A stretch of DNA of 14,316 nucleotides, from positions 1-14,316 of the forward strand of contig JAOZRH010000042.1 in the NCBI GenBank assembly GCA_029931905.1, read 5' to 3'. Numbering within the stretch: the stretch's first letter is position 1; each line of letters begins with the position of its first letter. Below, piece by piece: positions 1 to 8,493 of the stretch. Under the pieces are notes generated by a model that was not told where the DNA came from, made no database searches, and worked only from the letters and a program-made list of their open reading frames with translations. The translations under genes and the position numbers were made by a program. The stretch comes from Fidelibacterota bacterium (GTDB taxonomy: Bacteria > Fidelibacterota > Fidelibacteria > Fidelibacterales > Fidelibacteraceae).

Positions 1-536
1 TTAGGTTTTTTAATAATATACTCAACCCAATCTACATCTTTTTTATAACCACACAATTCAATATATTTAGAATAATATGGGAAATTATAAATACCAGCTA
101 AAGTGCCTATTTCATTAAATCCTTCTATCAACATCCCCTGTGGATCAAAATTTGTAAAACCTAATGGTCCCTGTAATGCTTCAATATTTTCGCTTATCAT
201 CCATTTTTCAACTGTTTCTAATAACAATTTACATACTTCAAAATCATCAATAAAATCAATCCAACCGAATTTTCCATATCTTTTGCCAATTTTTTCTATA
301 TGCGGATTAGAAATTATTCCAGCTATTCTTCCAACAATTTTATTGTCTTTGTATGCTAAAAAATATTTTACTTCTCCAACTTCAAAAAATGGATTCTTAT
401 CTTTCCGTAAAACTTTCATTTCTTCTGATATTAATGGAGGAACCCAAAATTCATTATCTTTATATAACCAAAAAGAAAATTTAATAAAACTTTTTAATTC
501 TCTTTTTGTAATTACTTCTTTTATTTTTATAGTCAC
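1..536 (-). CDS. GNAT-type acetyltransferase-like protein, 5' part (3' half beyond window edge)
   Basis: Translating the minus strand gives 178 open codons running off the left edge. The first part reads VTIKIKEVITKRELKSF, then a YKDNEFWVPPL segment, a KIVGRIAGI segment typical of a GNAT central strand, and later QGPLGFTNFDPQGM and KKDVDWVEY. I recognise this layout as a conserved family of roughly 370-380 residue proteins, common in Bacteroidota and relatives and annotated as GNAT N-acetyltransferases; the substrate is unknown. Only the N-terminal half is visible. The start is a GTG at 536-534, because an in-frame TAA lies five codons upstream and the family N-terminus begins here; no clear Shine-Dalgarno is seen. 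An internal ATG at 419-417 would delete the conserved VPPL segment. It is divergent from the gene at 709. The gene is clear; its biochemical role is inferred only from the family. Confidence 0.75.
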   Translation of the reverse strand, partial: MTIKIKEVITKRELKSFIKFSFWLYKDNEFWVPPLISEEMKVLRKDKNPFFEVGEVKYFLAYKDNKIVGRIAGIISNPHIEKIGKRYGKFGWIDFIDDFEVCKLLLETVEKWMISENIEALQGPLGFTNFDPQGMLIEGFNEIGTLAGIYNFPYYSKYIELCGYKKDVDWVEYIIKKP

Positions 537-697
537 AATAATATCACATTAATATAAATTTATTATAAACATATTTAACAAAATAATTTCCATATTCCCC
601 CCAAAACCACAAAAATTTACGATATTTAATCATAATTACCAAGAAATATTTATTTATTGTAAGATTCCAAATATTTGATTAGATTACATGCACAAAT

Positions 698-703
698 GGA
701 GGG
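698..703 (+). promoter_or_regulatory. Strong ribosome binding site fixing the start at 709
   Basis: GGAGGG lies five bases before the ATG at 709. The in-frame ATG at 688 has no purine-rich sequence in front of it, and starting there would place this Shine-Dalgarno inside the coding region and add seven residues that do not look like family sequence. The start is therefore set at 709. Confidence 0.8.
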
Positions 704-708
704 ATATA

Positions 709-1521
709 ATGAAAAATATTGATGTGAACACGGCTTGGAGAAAAACAGCAGTAGCAATCTATAAACAACCAAGTGATTCAAAAACTTATGGAACTTTTGA
801 AGTTGATTTTGAAAATGCACTTAAATTTATTCAAAAGAAAAAAGATAATGGTATTAAGATTACAGTAACCCAATTGATGGCCTCAGCTCTGGCTAAATCA
901 TTTCAAATTGATGTTCCTGAAGTTAATTGTTATATAAAAAGAGGGAAAATAATACAGAGAAAAGATGTAAGCATGTTCATCGCGGTAAATATTAATAAAG
1001 GAAAAGAAATGGGCGGTTTTGTAATTCGCGATATGGAAAATAAAACTGTAACTGATATTTCTAAAGAAATGACAGATAGAGTTGAAAAATCAAGACAAAA
1101 AAAAGATAAAGGTGCGGTAAAAAATAAAAATATGCTTTCAAAAATTCCTTGGCCTTTTAGAAGACCAGTTTTTTTTATTATAAAATTTATTACAATTAAT
1201 TTAGGAATAAGTTTAAAATTTTTAAAAATCACTCCCGATTCTTTTGGTAGTGCAATGATATCAAATATTGGATCTCACGGACTTCAATTTGGATTTGGAG
1301 CGTTATTTCCTGCGTCGAATATTCCACTTGTAATGATAATGGGCATATTAGAACCAAGAGCTGTAGTAAGAGATGGAAAAATTGTTCCTCGTAACATATT
1401 ACCTCTATCCGCAACTTTGGATCATCGAATTTTTGATGGTGGGCAAGCTGGGAAATTGGCAAAAGCTCTAAATAAATATTTATCTAATCCTGAATTATTG
1501 GATGAAATCTCAGAAGATTAA
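709..1521 (+). CDS. Stand-alone 2-oxoacid dehydrogenase-type (E2) acyltransferase catalytic domain protein
   Basis: A 270-residue protein that matches only the catalytic domain of dihydrolipoamide acyltransferases (CAT-like fold). Visible signatures are SAMISNIGSHGL (about 181-192), equivalent to the E2 'ISNLG' strand, and DHRIFDGGQ (238-246), the H-x-x-x-D-G active-site motif with His239 and Asp243. There is no N-terminal lipoyl domain and no E1/E3-binding domain, and no E1 or E3 gene nearby, so it is unlikely to be a normal pyruvate or branched-chain dehydrogenase subunit. Between the halves lies an unusual stretch (about 147-176) with a hydrophobic, aromatic segment, a feature I recall from the stand-alone members of this family; it may contact membrane or a lipid substrate, which is inference. 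It converges with the DAHP synthase gene with a 3-base gap. Acyl donor and acceptor are unknown. Confidence 0.85.
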   Translation: MKNIDVNTAWRKTAVAIYKQPSDSKTYGTFEVDFENALKFIQKKKDNGIKITVTQLMASALAKSFQIDVPEVNCYIKRGKIIQRKDVSMFIAVNINKGKEMGGFVIRDMENKTVTDISKEMTDRVEKSRQKKDKGAVKNKNMLSKIPWPFRRPVFFIIKFITINLGISLKFLKITPDSFGSAMISNIGSHGLQFGFGALFPASNIPLVMIMGILEPRAVVRDGKIVPRNILPLSATLDHRIFDGGQAGKLAKALNKYLSNPELLDEISED

Positions 1522-1524
1522 ATA

Positions 1525-2553
1525 TTACAATTTTTCAGCAATATTATAAATTAATTTTTCAGAATCGTTCCAATTTAAACATGGATCTGTTATAGATTTA
1601 CCAAATATTTTTCCATCTGTTTTTTGCGAACCTTCAACTAAAAAACTTTCAATCATCAACCCTTTTATCATTTTTTTAAGTGCTGGAGAATATGAGCGAC
1701 TATACATTATTTCTTCTGCAATTCTTGGTTGTTCGTAAAATAATTTTTGTGAATTTGCATGATTTACATCAATAATTGCTGTTTGATTTTTTAAATTCAT
1801 ATTTCTATATTTTTCTTCCAATTCAATCAAATTTTCATAATGATAATTTGGAATCGTATTACCATAAGGATCAACAGAACCTCTTAATATACAATGAGTT
1901 AATTCATTGCCACTACTTTGAACTTCTGAATTATTATATATAAATATGTGTGATTTTTGTCCAGCATAAACTGCATTTAACATTACATTTAAATCACCTG
2001 AAGTTGGATTTTTCATACCAGCTGGAATATCCAATCCACTAATTGTTAAACGATGTTGTTGGTTTTCAACTGACCTAGCACCAATTGCAACATATGATAA
2101 GAAATCTTTTACAAATGGATAATTATCAGGATATAACATTTCATCGGCGGCAGAAAGATGAGATTCAGCAAACGCTCTAATATGCATTTTTCTCAATGAT
2201 TTAATCCCTTGAATCATATCAGGACCTTCACCTGGATCTGGTTGATGCAACATTCCTTTGTAACCCATTCCGGTTGTACGAGGCTTATTTGTATATATTC
2301 TAGGAATTAATATTATCTTATCTTGCACTTTTTCTTGCACTTTTGCTAATCTTGAAACATATTCAACAACCGCATCTTCGTCATGCGCAGAACAAGGACC
2401 AATAATTAGAAGAAATTTATCATCTTGTCCTTTTAACACATTGGCTATTTCTTTATCTCGTTTATTTTTAATTTCTGTCAATCTTTTCGATAACGGTTGT
2501 TCAATTATTATTTCCTCTGGTGTAGGTAATTTTTTTATAAATTTAAATCCCAT
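1525..2553 (-). CDS. aroF: 3-deoxy-7-phosphoheptulonate (DAHP) synthase, type I-alpha
   Basis: Condenses phosphoenolpyruvate with erythrose 4-phosphate, the first step of the shikimate route to aromatic amino acids, in the cytoplasm. The 342 residues are the normal length for the E. coli AroF/G/H type. Motifs in order: IIGPCSAHD (50-58), KPRTTGMGYKGM (90-101), GARSVENQQHR (158-168), GMKNPTSGD (179-187), IIDVNHANSQK (260-270), ESFLVEGSQ (302-310), KSITDPCLNW (319-328). The expected metal ligands are present as Cys54, His265, Glu303 and Asp323. The PRTTGMGYKG loop is one residue longer than the E. coli PRTTVGWKG loop, a variant I know from other phyla. An AAGGA Shine-Dalgarno precedes the ATG by 5 bases. 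It lies 28 bases after the PorV-like gene and probably shares its transcript. Which aromatic amino acid, if any, inhibits it cannot be read with confidence; the symbol is a generic choice within aroF/G/H. Confidence 0.93.
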   Translation of the reverse strand: MGFKFIKKLPTPEEIIIEQPLSKRLTEIKNKRDKEIANVLKGQDDKFLLIIGPCSAHDEDAVVEYVSRLAKVQEKVQDKIILIPRIYTNKPRTTGMGYKGMLHQPDPGEGPDMIQGIKSLRKMHIRAFAESHLSAADEMLYPDNYPFVKDFLSYVAIGARSVENQQHRLTISGLDIPAGMKNPTSGDLNVMLNAVYAGQKSHIFIYNNSEVQSSGNELTHCILRGSVDPYGNTIPNYHYENLIELEEKYRNMNLKNQTAIIDVNHANSQKLFYEQPRIAEEIMYSRSYSPALKKMIKGLMIESFLVEGSQKTDGKIFGKSITDPCLNWNDSEKLIYNIAEKL

Positions 2554-2581
2554 AATTTTCCTTGTTTTTTGTGTTTTAGTG

Positions 2582-3625
2582 TTAATTATCTTTTAATAAG
2601 TTTAGTAAGGAAAATTTAATTGCTATCAAATGACTTAACCCCAAATCTGAATTTTTTATTGTATATTGTAAATTCAATGATTTAAAATTAATTTCCGTTC
2701 CAATCATAGCTCCACAATATTCTCTATAACCAAATCCTAAATTAAAAATTTCTCTATAACCAATTTGAATTGAAGGTATTATTTCAACATTTCCAATTCC
2801 TTTTAAATTTATTCCATAATCTCTATTCTCTGCAATTAAAAATATCGTAGAAATTCCCGGATTTATTTTAATATTATCAAATTGAATTGGCATTATCCAA
2901 TTACCAGATATATTTGGCGAATACAATTCAACCTCTCCATTTGTATAAACAGTTGATGCTGAAGGTAAATTTTGTATTTTATACAACGAATGTAAATGTT
3001 TTCCCTCTTTATATGCAAAAAAATCAAATGAAATACCAATTCCATTTTCTGCAATCAAATTTGAATAATAAAAATTCATTGTAATTCCAGTTTCATAAGA
3101 TAATATTTCCCGAAATGGAATTCCCACATTTACAATATAATTACTCAAACTATTGAATGAAACATTATCATAATTTATCCTTTCTCCGGAATCAAATTTT
3201 CCATTACCTTCGCCTGTATCATTTGTTCCAGGAATTCCATCTGCCCCATAATCCATAAGAGCATTTCTTGAATCTGGAACATCTTCAATTGCTATTCTTG
3301 AAACCATAATTCCAAGATTTCTATCTTTTGATAATTCAAAAACATTAGCTACAGAACTTGCAGTTAAATTATTATCAAACCAAATTGAATGATACAAATA
3401 TAAATTATTTCCATTTTTACTATCCATTTTAAGTGGATTCCAATTTACATTTTCACTTCCACTATGTAGCAAACCAAAAACGCCATAATACAATTCTCCA
3501 CCAGGTCCATTAATCAATTCTTTCATTTCGTTACCAAAACTTTTATACTCTACAGCAAAAATTGAATTTATAGCGAATAAAATTAATATAAATAGAATTA
3601 TTATTTTATGTTTTTTCATTTTCAT
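2582..3625 (-). CDS. Exported PorV/PorQ-like outer-membrane beta-barrel protein
   Basis: A 347-residue protein with a Lys-rich start, a hydrophobic core (about 8-23) and a likely signal peptidase I site after Phe-Ala (24). The rest alternates short amphipathic strands with turns (for example 160-200 and 255-340), as in outer-membrane barrels. Residues about 126-149 form an acidic, Gly/Asn-rich loop (DYGADGIPGTND, then GEGNGKFDSGER) that resembles a calcium-binding loop and is a hallmark I recall from PorV/PorQ-type (UPF0164-like) proteins of FCB candidate phyla. Function is not established: PorV relatives assist type IX secretion, but no type IX component is visible here. Two ATGs are possible (3625 and 3619, two residues apart); neither has a good Shine-Dalgarno. 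It follows lolD by 99 AT-rich bases, so it may have its own promoter, and precedes DAHP synthase by 28 bases. Confidence 0.72.
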   Translation of the reverse strand: MKMKKHKIIILFILILFAINSIFAVEYKSFGNEMKELINGPGGELYYGVFGLLHSGSENVNWNPLKMDSKNGNNLYLYHSIWFDNNLTASSVANVFELSKDRNLGIMVSRIAIEDVPDSRNALMDYGADGIPGTNDTGEGNGKFDSGERINYDNVSFNSLSNYIVNVGIPFREILSYETGITMNFYYSNLIAENGIGISFDFFAYKEGKHLHSLYKIQNLPSASTVYTNGEVELYSPNISGNWIMPIQFDNIKINPGISTIFLIAENRDYGINLKGIGNVEIIPSIQIGYREIFNLGFGYREYCGAMIGTEINFKSLNLQYTIKNSDLGLSHLIAIKFSLLNLLKDN

Positions 3626-3652
3626 ATCGTTTTAATTTAAAAATTATTTTGA

Positions 3653-3666
3653 TTGTTCCCAAACAA
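3653..3666. repeat. Inverted repeat TTGTT-N4-AACAA upstream of the PorV-like gene
   Basis: The plus strand reads TTGTTCCCAAACAA, a perfect 5-base inverted repeat around a 4-base spacer, about 28 bases before the start of the PorV-like gene. The same arms with the same spacing occur at 13264-13277. It could be a regulator operator or simply a small hairpin; the arms are short and A/T-rich, so chance is possible. Confidence 0.35.
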
Positions 3667-3724
3667 ATAATTTCTTATTAATTTTAACTCTTTTTAAAAT
3701 ATATTTTTTAAGTTTTAGTAAATA

Positions 3725-4402
3725 TTACTTATTAACAACTAATATTCCATTAATTAAAGAAAATCTCTTTTTTGCAATCTTGCTTACTTCTTTATCATGA
3801 GTTACTATAAATAATGTTTGTCCGAATTCTTGATGAATTTTTTGAAACAATTTAAGCACTGTTTGACCCGTCTCATAATCAAGATTACCTGTTGGTTCAT
3901 CTGCAAATAAAATATCTGGTTTATTTATTAATGCTCTTCCAATTGCTGCTCTTTGCTTTTCTCCACCTGATACTTCTGCCGGATAATGATGACCCCTTTC
4001 ACTTATTTTCAGATATTCTAATAATTCATTTGCCAATTTAAACGATTCCTTTTTACTTTTTCCAAGTAACATCGCTGGAATTGCAACATTTTCTAATATT
4101 GTAAATTCAGGTAACAAATAGTGAAATTGATAAATAAATCCAAAATGTTTTAAACGATATTCTGCTAAATCATTTTCATTTAATTCTGTTAAATTGTTAT
4201 CAAATAAGCTTATTGAACCACTAGTTGGAAAATCCATAGTACCCATAATATTCAATAAAGTTGATTTTCCTGAACCAGATGGTCCCATCATTGAAATAAA
4301 ATCACCTTTATTTAGAGAAAAATCAATATTTTTCAAAACATTTAATGTCTTTTCTCCAGATGAATAATTTTTATTAATTTTATTTATTTTTAATAGTTCC
4401 AT
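3725..4402 (-). CDS. lolD: LolD, ATPase of the lipoprotein-releasing ABC transporter
   Basis: Hydrolyses ATP on the cytoplasmic face to drive extraction of outer-membrane lipoproteins from the inner membrane and their hand-over to a periplasmic carrier. All ABC ATPase elements are intact in 225 residues, the usual LolD length: Walker A GPSGSGKST (40-48), Q-loop Gln92, signature VSGGEKQR (144-151), Walker B ILFADEP (164-170) followed by TGNLD, and switch His202 in VTHD. The MacB/LolD subfamily is indicated by the compact size and by the two LolC/E-type permeases directly upstream, 36 bases away. The start ATG has an AAGGA Shine-Dalgarno. No LolA or LolB gene is in the window. MacB- or FtsE-type partners are the alternative but fit this neighbourhood less well. 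Confidence 0.92.
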   Translation of the reverse strand: MELLKINKINKNYSSGEKTLNVLKNIDFSLNKGDFISMMGPSGSGKSTLLNIMGTMDFPTSGSISLFDNNLTELNENDLAEYRLKHFGFIYQFHYLLPEFTILENVAIPAMLLGKSKKESFKLANELLEYLKISERGHHYPAEVSGGEKQRAAIGRALINKPDILFADEPTGNLDYETGQTVLKLFQKIHQEFGQTLFIVTHDKEVSKIAKKRFSLINGILVVNK

Positions 4403-4438
4403 TTTTATTTCCTTCTAATTTCTAACCTTATCCATTCC

Positions 4439-5683
4439 CTACTGTTTACTTTTTAATGCCTCTAATGGTTTGATTTTATTCGCTTTTTTAGCCGGATACC
4501 AAGAAGATATACTTATTATAATTGATAATGTAATAAATGTAATAATTACATCTAACAACTTTACATCTACTGGTAAATATTCAATAATATATACACTTCC
4601 ACCACCAGGTAAATGAATAAATGGAAAATATTGTTGTATAAGCAATAATGTTAATGAAAATATCATACCTAAAATCATTCCACTTCCACCTGTAAACCAG
4701 CCAAGATAAAAATATAATTTAAACGACTTATTATCATTCATTCCAATACTTTTTAAAATTCCAACTTCCCACCTTTTCTCTAATAATAACATCAATAATG
4801 AGCTAATCAAATTAAATCCAGATAAAACAATTATTAAATTAAGTACAATAAAAGTTCCAATTTTTTCTATCTGCATTGCGGAAATCACTTCCTTATGATC
4901 ATCTTCCCAAGTTGAAATATTATTATTATCTATTTTTAATGTAGCAATTTCCTGTTTCATTTCTTCTTTACTAGTTTTTTTATTCCCAGATATTTCTAAA
5001 TAATGATTTAGCGAATCATCTAAGAGAAATTTCATATCTTCAATATGTATAAATGCACGATAATCATAATCAAATATTTCAACCTGAAAAATATCATTTA
5101 CAATACACTTCATTGTTGGTGCAGAATAAATTTTCATATCCAATGGACTTAACAACGAAATAGTATCCCCAACCGATATTTTTAAATAATTGGAAATATG
5201 AGCACCGATAACAATTTCTGGAAATTCTGTCAATTGAATATCATCAGTCAAAAATTTATCTCTAAAAAGATATGGTTCAATCTCAATAATATTTTTATAA
5301 GAATTTGGTGATACTCCCTTTATTGATGACAACATTTGCCCTTCAGAATTAGAAATAATAATCTTTCGTTCTAACACTGGAGATATATTTTTAACAGTTG
5401 ATAATTCTAAAATATTTTTTTGAAAAGCATCTTGAAATTCTGCTGAATAATCTTTTATTAATACCTTAACATCTGGTTCGAAATTTACAGCTCTATCAAT
5501 AATTACTTCCTTAAAACCGTTCATTACACTTAGTGATGACAATATTGCAAATGTACCAATAAATGCACCAATAATTGTAATTATTGAAACAACAGAAATC
5601 ATTTTAACTTTTTTTTTAGTTTTAAAATATCGAAATGCTAACCAAAGTATTGTTCTATTTTTATGTTTTATTTTTTGGTTCAT
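4439..5683 (-). CDS. lolC/E: LolC/LolE-family transmembrane subunit, second copy
   Basis: A 414-residue inner-membrane permease with the LolC/E plan: one membrane helix near the N-terminus (about 29-54, ending in SVMNGF, a family hallmark), a periplasmic domain of about 220 residues, then three helices (about 277-301, 322-350, 375-395) of the FtsX/MacB type. The cytoplasmic coupling element ILKSIGM follows helix 2, and the C-terminus carries PAKKANKIKP then LEAL, as in this family. It starts 6 bases after the other permease gene and is followed by lolD, so the three should form a LolC-E-D2 complex. The two permeases are diverged in sequence rather than recent copies, suggesting a heteromer. 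I cannot assign LolC versus LolE from the sequence alone. Confidence 0.88.
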   Translation of the reverse strand: MNQKIKHKNRTILWLAFRYFKTKKKVKMISVVSIITIIGAFIGTFAILSSLSVMNGFKEVIIDRAVNFEPDVKVLIKDYSAEFQDAFQKNILELSTVKNISPVLERKIIISNSEGQMLSSIKGVSPNSYKNIIEIEPYLFRDKFLTDDIQLTEFPEIVIGAHISNYLKISVGDTISLLSPLDMKIYSAPTMKCIVNDIFQVEIFDYDYRAFIHIEDMKFLLDDSLNHYLEISGNKKTSKEEMKQEIATLKIDNNNISTWEDDHKEVISAMQIEKIGTFIVLNLIIVLSGFNLISSLLMLLLEKRWEVGILKSIGMNDNKSFKLYFYLGWFTGGSGMILGMIFSLTLLLIQQYFPFIHLPGGGSVYIIEYLPVDVKLLDVIITFITLSIIISISSWYPAKKANKIKPLEALKSKQ

Positions 5684-5689
5684 AACTAA

Positions 5690-6913
5690 TTATTCATATC
5701 TTAATATTTCAACTGGTTTAATTTTAGATGCTTTACGAGCAGGTATGTAAGACACGATTATAGAGAGAGTTAGCCCAACTAACATAACGATTGTTATCGA
5801 CATAATAGAAATATCAATTGGAATCTTATTAATAAAATATACATCAGCAGAAATTTTAAATATTCCATATTTCATCTGCACATATTCTAAAACTTTTGCG
5901 ATTATTGTTCCTAATGTAATTCCTATAACACTAATTAATATTCCTTCTGCAATTACTACTTTTTTAATTTTTGACGGTTTCATTCCCATAGATTTTAGAA
6001 TTGCAATATCCTTTTCTTTAACTAAAATTAGCATTATTAGAGTTGAAATAATATTAACAATTGCCACCAATCCTATCAAACCAAAGACAAACATAACTGG
6101 TACTTTTTGAGTATCTAACCACATAAATAAAATAGAATTTCTCTCTCTCCAAGTTTCAGAATAATATGGAAATGAAAAATTATCTTCTATCCACTCTGAC
6201 ACTTCATTTGCTAACAACGCATCGCTTAATAAAATATTATATCCTGTAATCGTTTCCTTCATATCAAAAACTTTTTTTCCAGCATCTAACGAAATATATG
6301 CCAAACTTTTATCATATTCTTTCATTCCTGTCGTAAAAATTCCTGTAACTATTGCTGAATAAACTTTTAATGGATTAAATATTGATGGTGTGCCGTTCAT
6401 TACAAGTATATCAAGTGTATCACCAATATCAACCGAAATATTTTGAGCTATTCCCTTTCCAAGATATATTCCGAAAATATCACTATTCTCAATATTAAAC
6501 TCTAATTTACCACTCACCAATTCTTTTGATGGAAACATTATCTTCCGAAAATCTTCTTCTGACATACACTCTAGTAAGCCACCTTCTGTTTCTCCATTAT
6601 ATCTTAACATTGCTTCAGAATTTATAAAAGGCGCTGAATATATTACATAATCATTTTTTGATAATTTATCTTGTATCGCTTGATTGTTTTGCATTTTGTT
6701 ATTTCTCAAACTCTGCAATCTAAGATGCCCATCAAAACCCGTAATTTTATCAATCATATTTTTTTCAAATCCATTTAAAATCCCAGCAGTAATTAATAAA
6801 GCTATAACCCCAATAGTTAAGCCCAATATAGCTAATAAACGAATAAACGAAACATATTTCGACTTATGTTTTTGAAATAAACTTTTCTTTGCTAGATAAA
6901 ATTCAAATTTCAT
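5690..6913 (-). CDS. lolC/E: LolC/LolE-family transmembrane subunit, first copy
   Basis: A 407-residue inner-membrane protein with the same four-helix plan: helix 1 at about 22-47 leading into ILNGFE, a periplasmic domain, then helices at about 271-298, 319-342 and 370-390. The coupling segment ILKSMGM is at about 305-311, and the C-terminal motif PARKASKIKP then VEILRYE closely follows the family ending (P-A-x-x-A-x-x-x-x-P, x-x-x-LRYE). It is the partner of the next gene (6-base gap) and of LolD, and lies 56 bases downstream of lysS. The start ATG at 6913 lacks an evident Shine-Dalgarno but matches the family N-terminus (a short amphipathic Phe/Leu-rich lead before helix 1). Other FtsX/MacB-like permeases are the only realistic alternative. 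Confidence 0.88.
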   Translation of the reverse strand: MKFEFYLAKKSLFQKHKSKYVSFIRLLAILGLTIGVIALLITAGILNGFEKNMIDKITGFDGHLRLQSLRNNKMQNNQAIQDKLSKNDYVIYSAPFINSEAMLRYNGETEGGLLECMSEEDFRKIMFPSKELVSGKLEFNIENSDIFGIYLGKGIAQNISVDIGDTLDILVMNGTPSIFNPLKVYSAIVTGIFTTGMKEYDKSLAYISLDAGKKVFDMKETITGYNILLSDALLANEVSEWIEDNFSFPYYSETWRERNSILFMWLDTQKVPVMFVFGLIGLVAIVNIISTLIMLILVKEKDIAILKSMGMKPSKIKKVVIAEGILISVIGITLGTIIAKVLEYVQMKYGIFKISADVYFINKIPIDISIMSITIVMLVGLTLSIIVSYIPARKASKIKPVEILRYE

Positions 6914-6969
6914 TGGTTGATTTTCATATTTTTATAATCTCAACACAAAATATTGTAAAATTTATTATA

Positions 6970-8469
6970 TTAATTTTCTTTCTTCATTTGTGGAAAGAAT
7001 AACACATCTTTTATAGATGTTTGTCCTGTCATCAGCATAATTACTCTATCCAATCCAATACCTACTCCACTTGTTGGTGGCATTCCATATTCAACAGCTT
7101 GTAAAAAGTCCTCATCTACAACCTGTGCCTCTTTATCGCCTTCATCTCGTAATTTTGCTTGTAATTCTAATCTTTCTCTTTGATCAATCGGATCATTTAA
7201 TTCAGAAAAAGCATTCGCATATTCTTGTTTTCCAATAAATAATTCAAATCTTTCAACGATTTTTTCATTTCCATCTCTTCTCATCTTTGCAAGTGGTGAA
7301 ATTGCCTTTGGATAATCTGTAACAAAAGTCGGTTGAATAAGATTATCTTCAACATATTCACCGAATAATTTATCAATAATTTGTCCATAATTCCATTTTG
7401 GATCATAATCGAATTTTCTCTCTTCACATAACGAAATCAACTCTTCTTTTCCAAATTCACTTATATCAACTTTCAAATATTTTTCAAAAAGATCAAACAT
7501 GCTTTTTCTTTCAAACGGTTTTTCAAAATCAATTTTGTTTCCATCATATTCAATAACCGATAAATCTAAAGATTTTGCAATTGTTTTAAAATATTTCTCA
7601 ACCAAGTTCATCATATAATTAAAATCAACATAAGCTTCATAAAATTCAATTACAGTAAATTCTGGATTATGACTTTTATCCATTCCTTCGTTACGAAAAT
7701 TTTTACATATCTCATATACTTTATCAAATCCACCAATGATCAACCGTTTTAAATATAACTCATTAGCAATTCTTAAAAACAAATTCATACCCAAAGTATT
7801 ATGAAATGTTTCAAACGGTCTTGCGTTCGCACCACCATAAATTGGTTGTAAAATAGGAGTTTCAACCTCTAAATATCCTTTTTCATCAAAGAATTTCCGT
7901 GTTTCAGACATAATTTTTGTTCTTTTCACAAATGTTTCTTTTACCTCAGGATTCAAAATTAAATCAAGATATCTCTTTCTATATCTTTGTTCTTTATCTG
8001 AAAATGAATCATGTAAAACACCGTCTTTTTCCTTTACAATTGGTATTGGTCGAATATTTTTACTTAACAATTCTAATTCAAAAACCTTAATTGTAGTTTC
8101 GCCAGTTCTTGTTTTCATAACAGAACCTTTACAACCAATAAAATCTCCAATATCAAACATTTTAAATAATTGATATTTTTCTTCTCCAATATCTTTTTTT
8201 GAAATATATAATTGAATTTTTCCAGTAGAATCAGTTACATTTCCAAAACTTGCTTTCCCCATTTTTCTAATTGCCATTAATCTTCCAGCAATTGCAACTT
8301 CCTTACCTTCAAATTCATCATAATTTTCAGTGATTAATTTATTTTTATGAGTAACATTATAACTATAAGGATAAGGATTTACACCCAATTCTTTAATTGC
8401 TTTAATTTTTTCCTTTCTTTGTGAAATAATTGTTTCCAATGTTGAATGTTTTTCATCAATATTTGTCAT
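6970..8469 (-). CDS. lysS: Lysyl-tRNA synthetase, class II
   Basis: Charges tRNA-Lys with lysine in the cytoplasm. The 499 residues are the normal size. An N-terminal OB-fold anticodon-binding domain spans about 56-135 (AIAGRLMAIRKMGKASF). The class II catalytic core follows, with motif 1 near 190-208 (FFDEKGYLEVETPIL), the GGANARPFETFHN loop at 212-224, motif 2 FRNEGMDKSHNPEF (258-271) and motif 3 GVGIGLDRVIML (468-479). The ATG is preceded by GGGAG with good spacing. It lies 24 bases after prfB; the prfB-lysS pair is also found in E. coli, so this is an old linkage. No sign of decay. Confidence 0.97.
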   Translation of the reverse strand: MTNIDEKHSTLETIISQRKEKIKAIKELGVNPYPYSYNVTHKNKLITENYDEFEGKEVAIAGRLMAIRKMGKASFGNVTDSTGKIQLYISKKDIGEEKYQLFKMFDIGDFIGCKGSVMKTRTGETTIKVFELELLSKNIRPIPIVKEKDGVLHDSFSDKEQRYRKRYLDLILNPEVKETFVKRTKIMSETRKFFDEKGYLEVETPILQPIYGGANARPFETFHNTLGMNLFLRIANELYLKRLIIGGFDKVYEICKNFRNEGMDKSHNPEFTVIEFYEAYVDFNYMMNLVEKYFKTIAKSLDLSVIEYDGNKIDFEKPFERKSMFDLFEKYLKVDISEFGKEELISLCEERKFDYDPKWNYGQIIDKLFGEYVEDNLIQPTFVTDYPKAISPLAKMRRDGNEKIVERFELFIGKQEYANAFSELNDPIDQRERLELQAKLRDEGDKEAQVVDEDFLQAVEYGMPPTSGVGIGLDRVIMLMTGQTSIKDVLFFPQMKKEN

Positions 8470-8493
8470 ATTTCTCCCAAATCTTTTATTTGT

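Noticed and set aside
103..552. Open frame of 149 codons on the plus strand
   Set aside because: It is antisense to the minus-strand acetyltransferase, whose translation carries recognisable conserved motifs; the plus-strand translation has none.
688..708. Earlier ATG for the acyltransferase gene
   Set aside because: No ribosome site before it, while a strong GGAGGG sits before the ATG at 709.
1500..1560. Bidirectional terminator between the convergent acyltransferase and DAHP synthase genes
   Set aside because: Only a weak 5-base A/T stem (ATATT/AATAT) can be drawn; it does not support a call.
3626..3724. AT-only hairpin in the lolD / PorV-like gap as a terminator
   Set aside because: The stem is short, made of A-T pairs only and lacks a clear U-run; it is expected in DNA this AT-rich.
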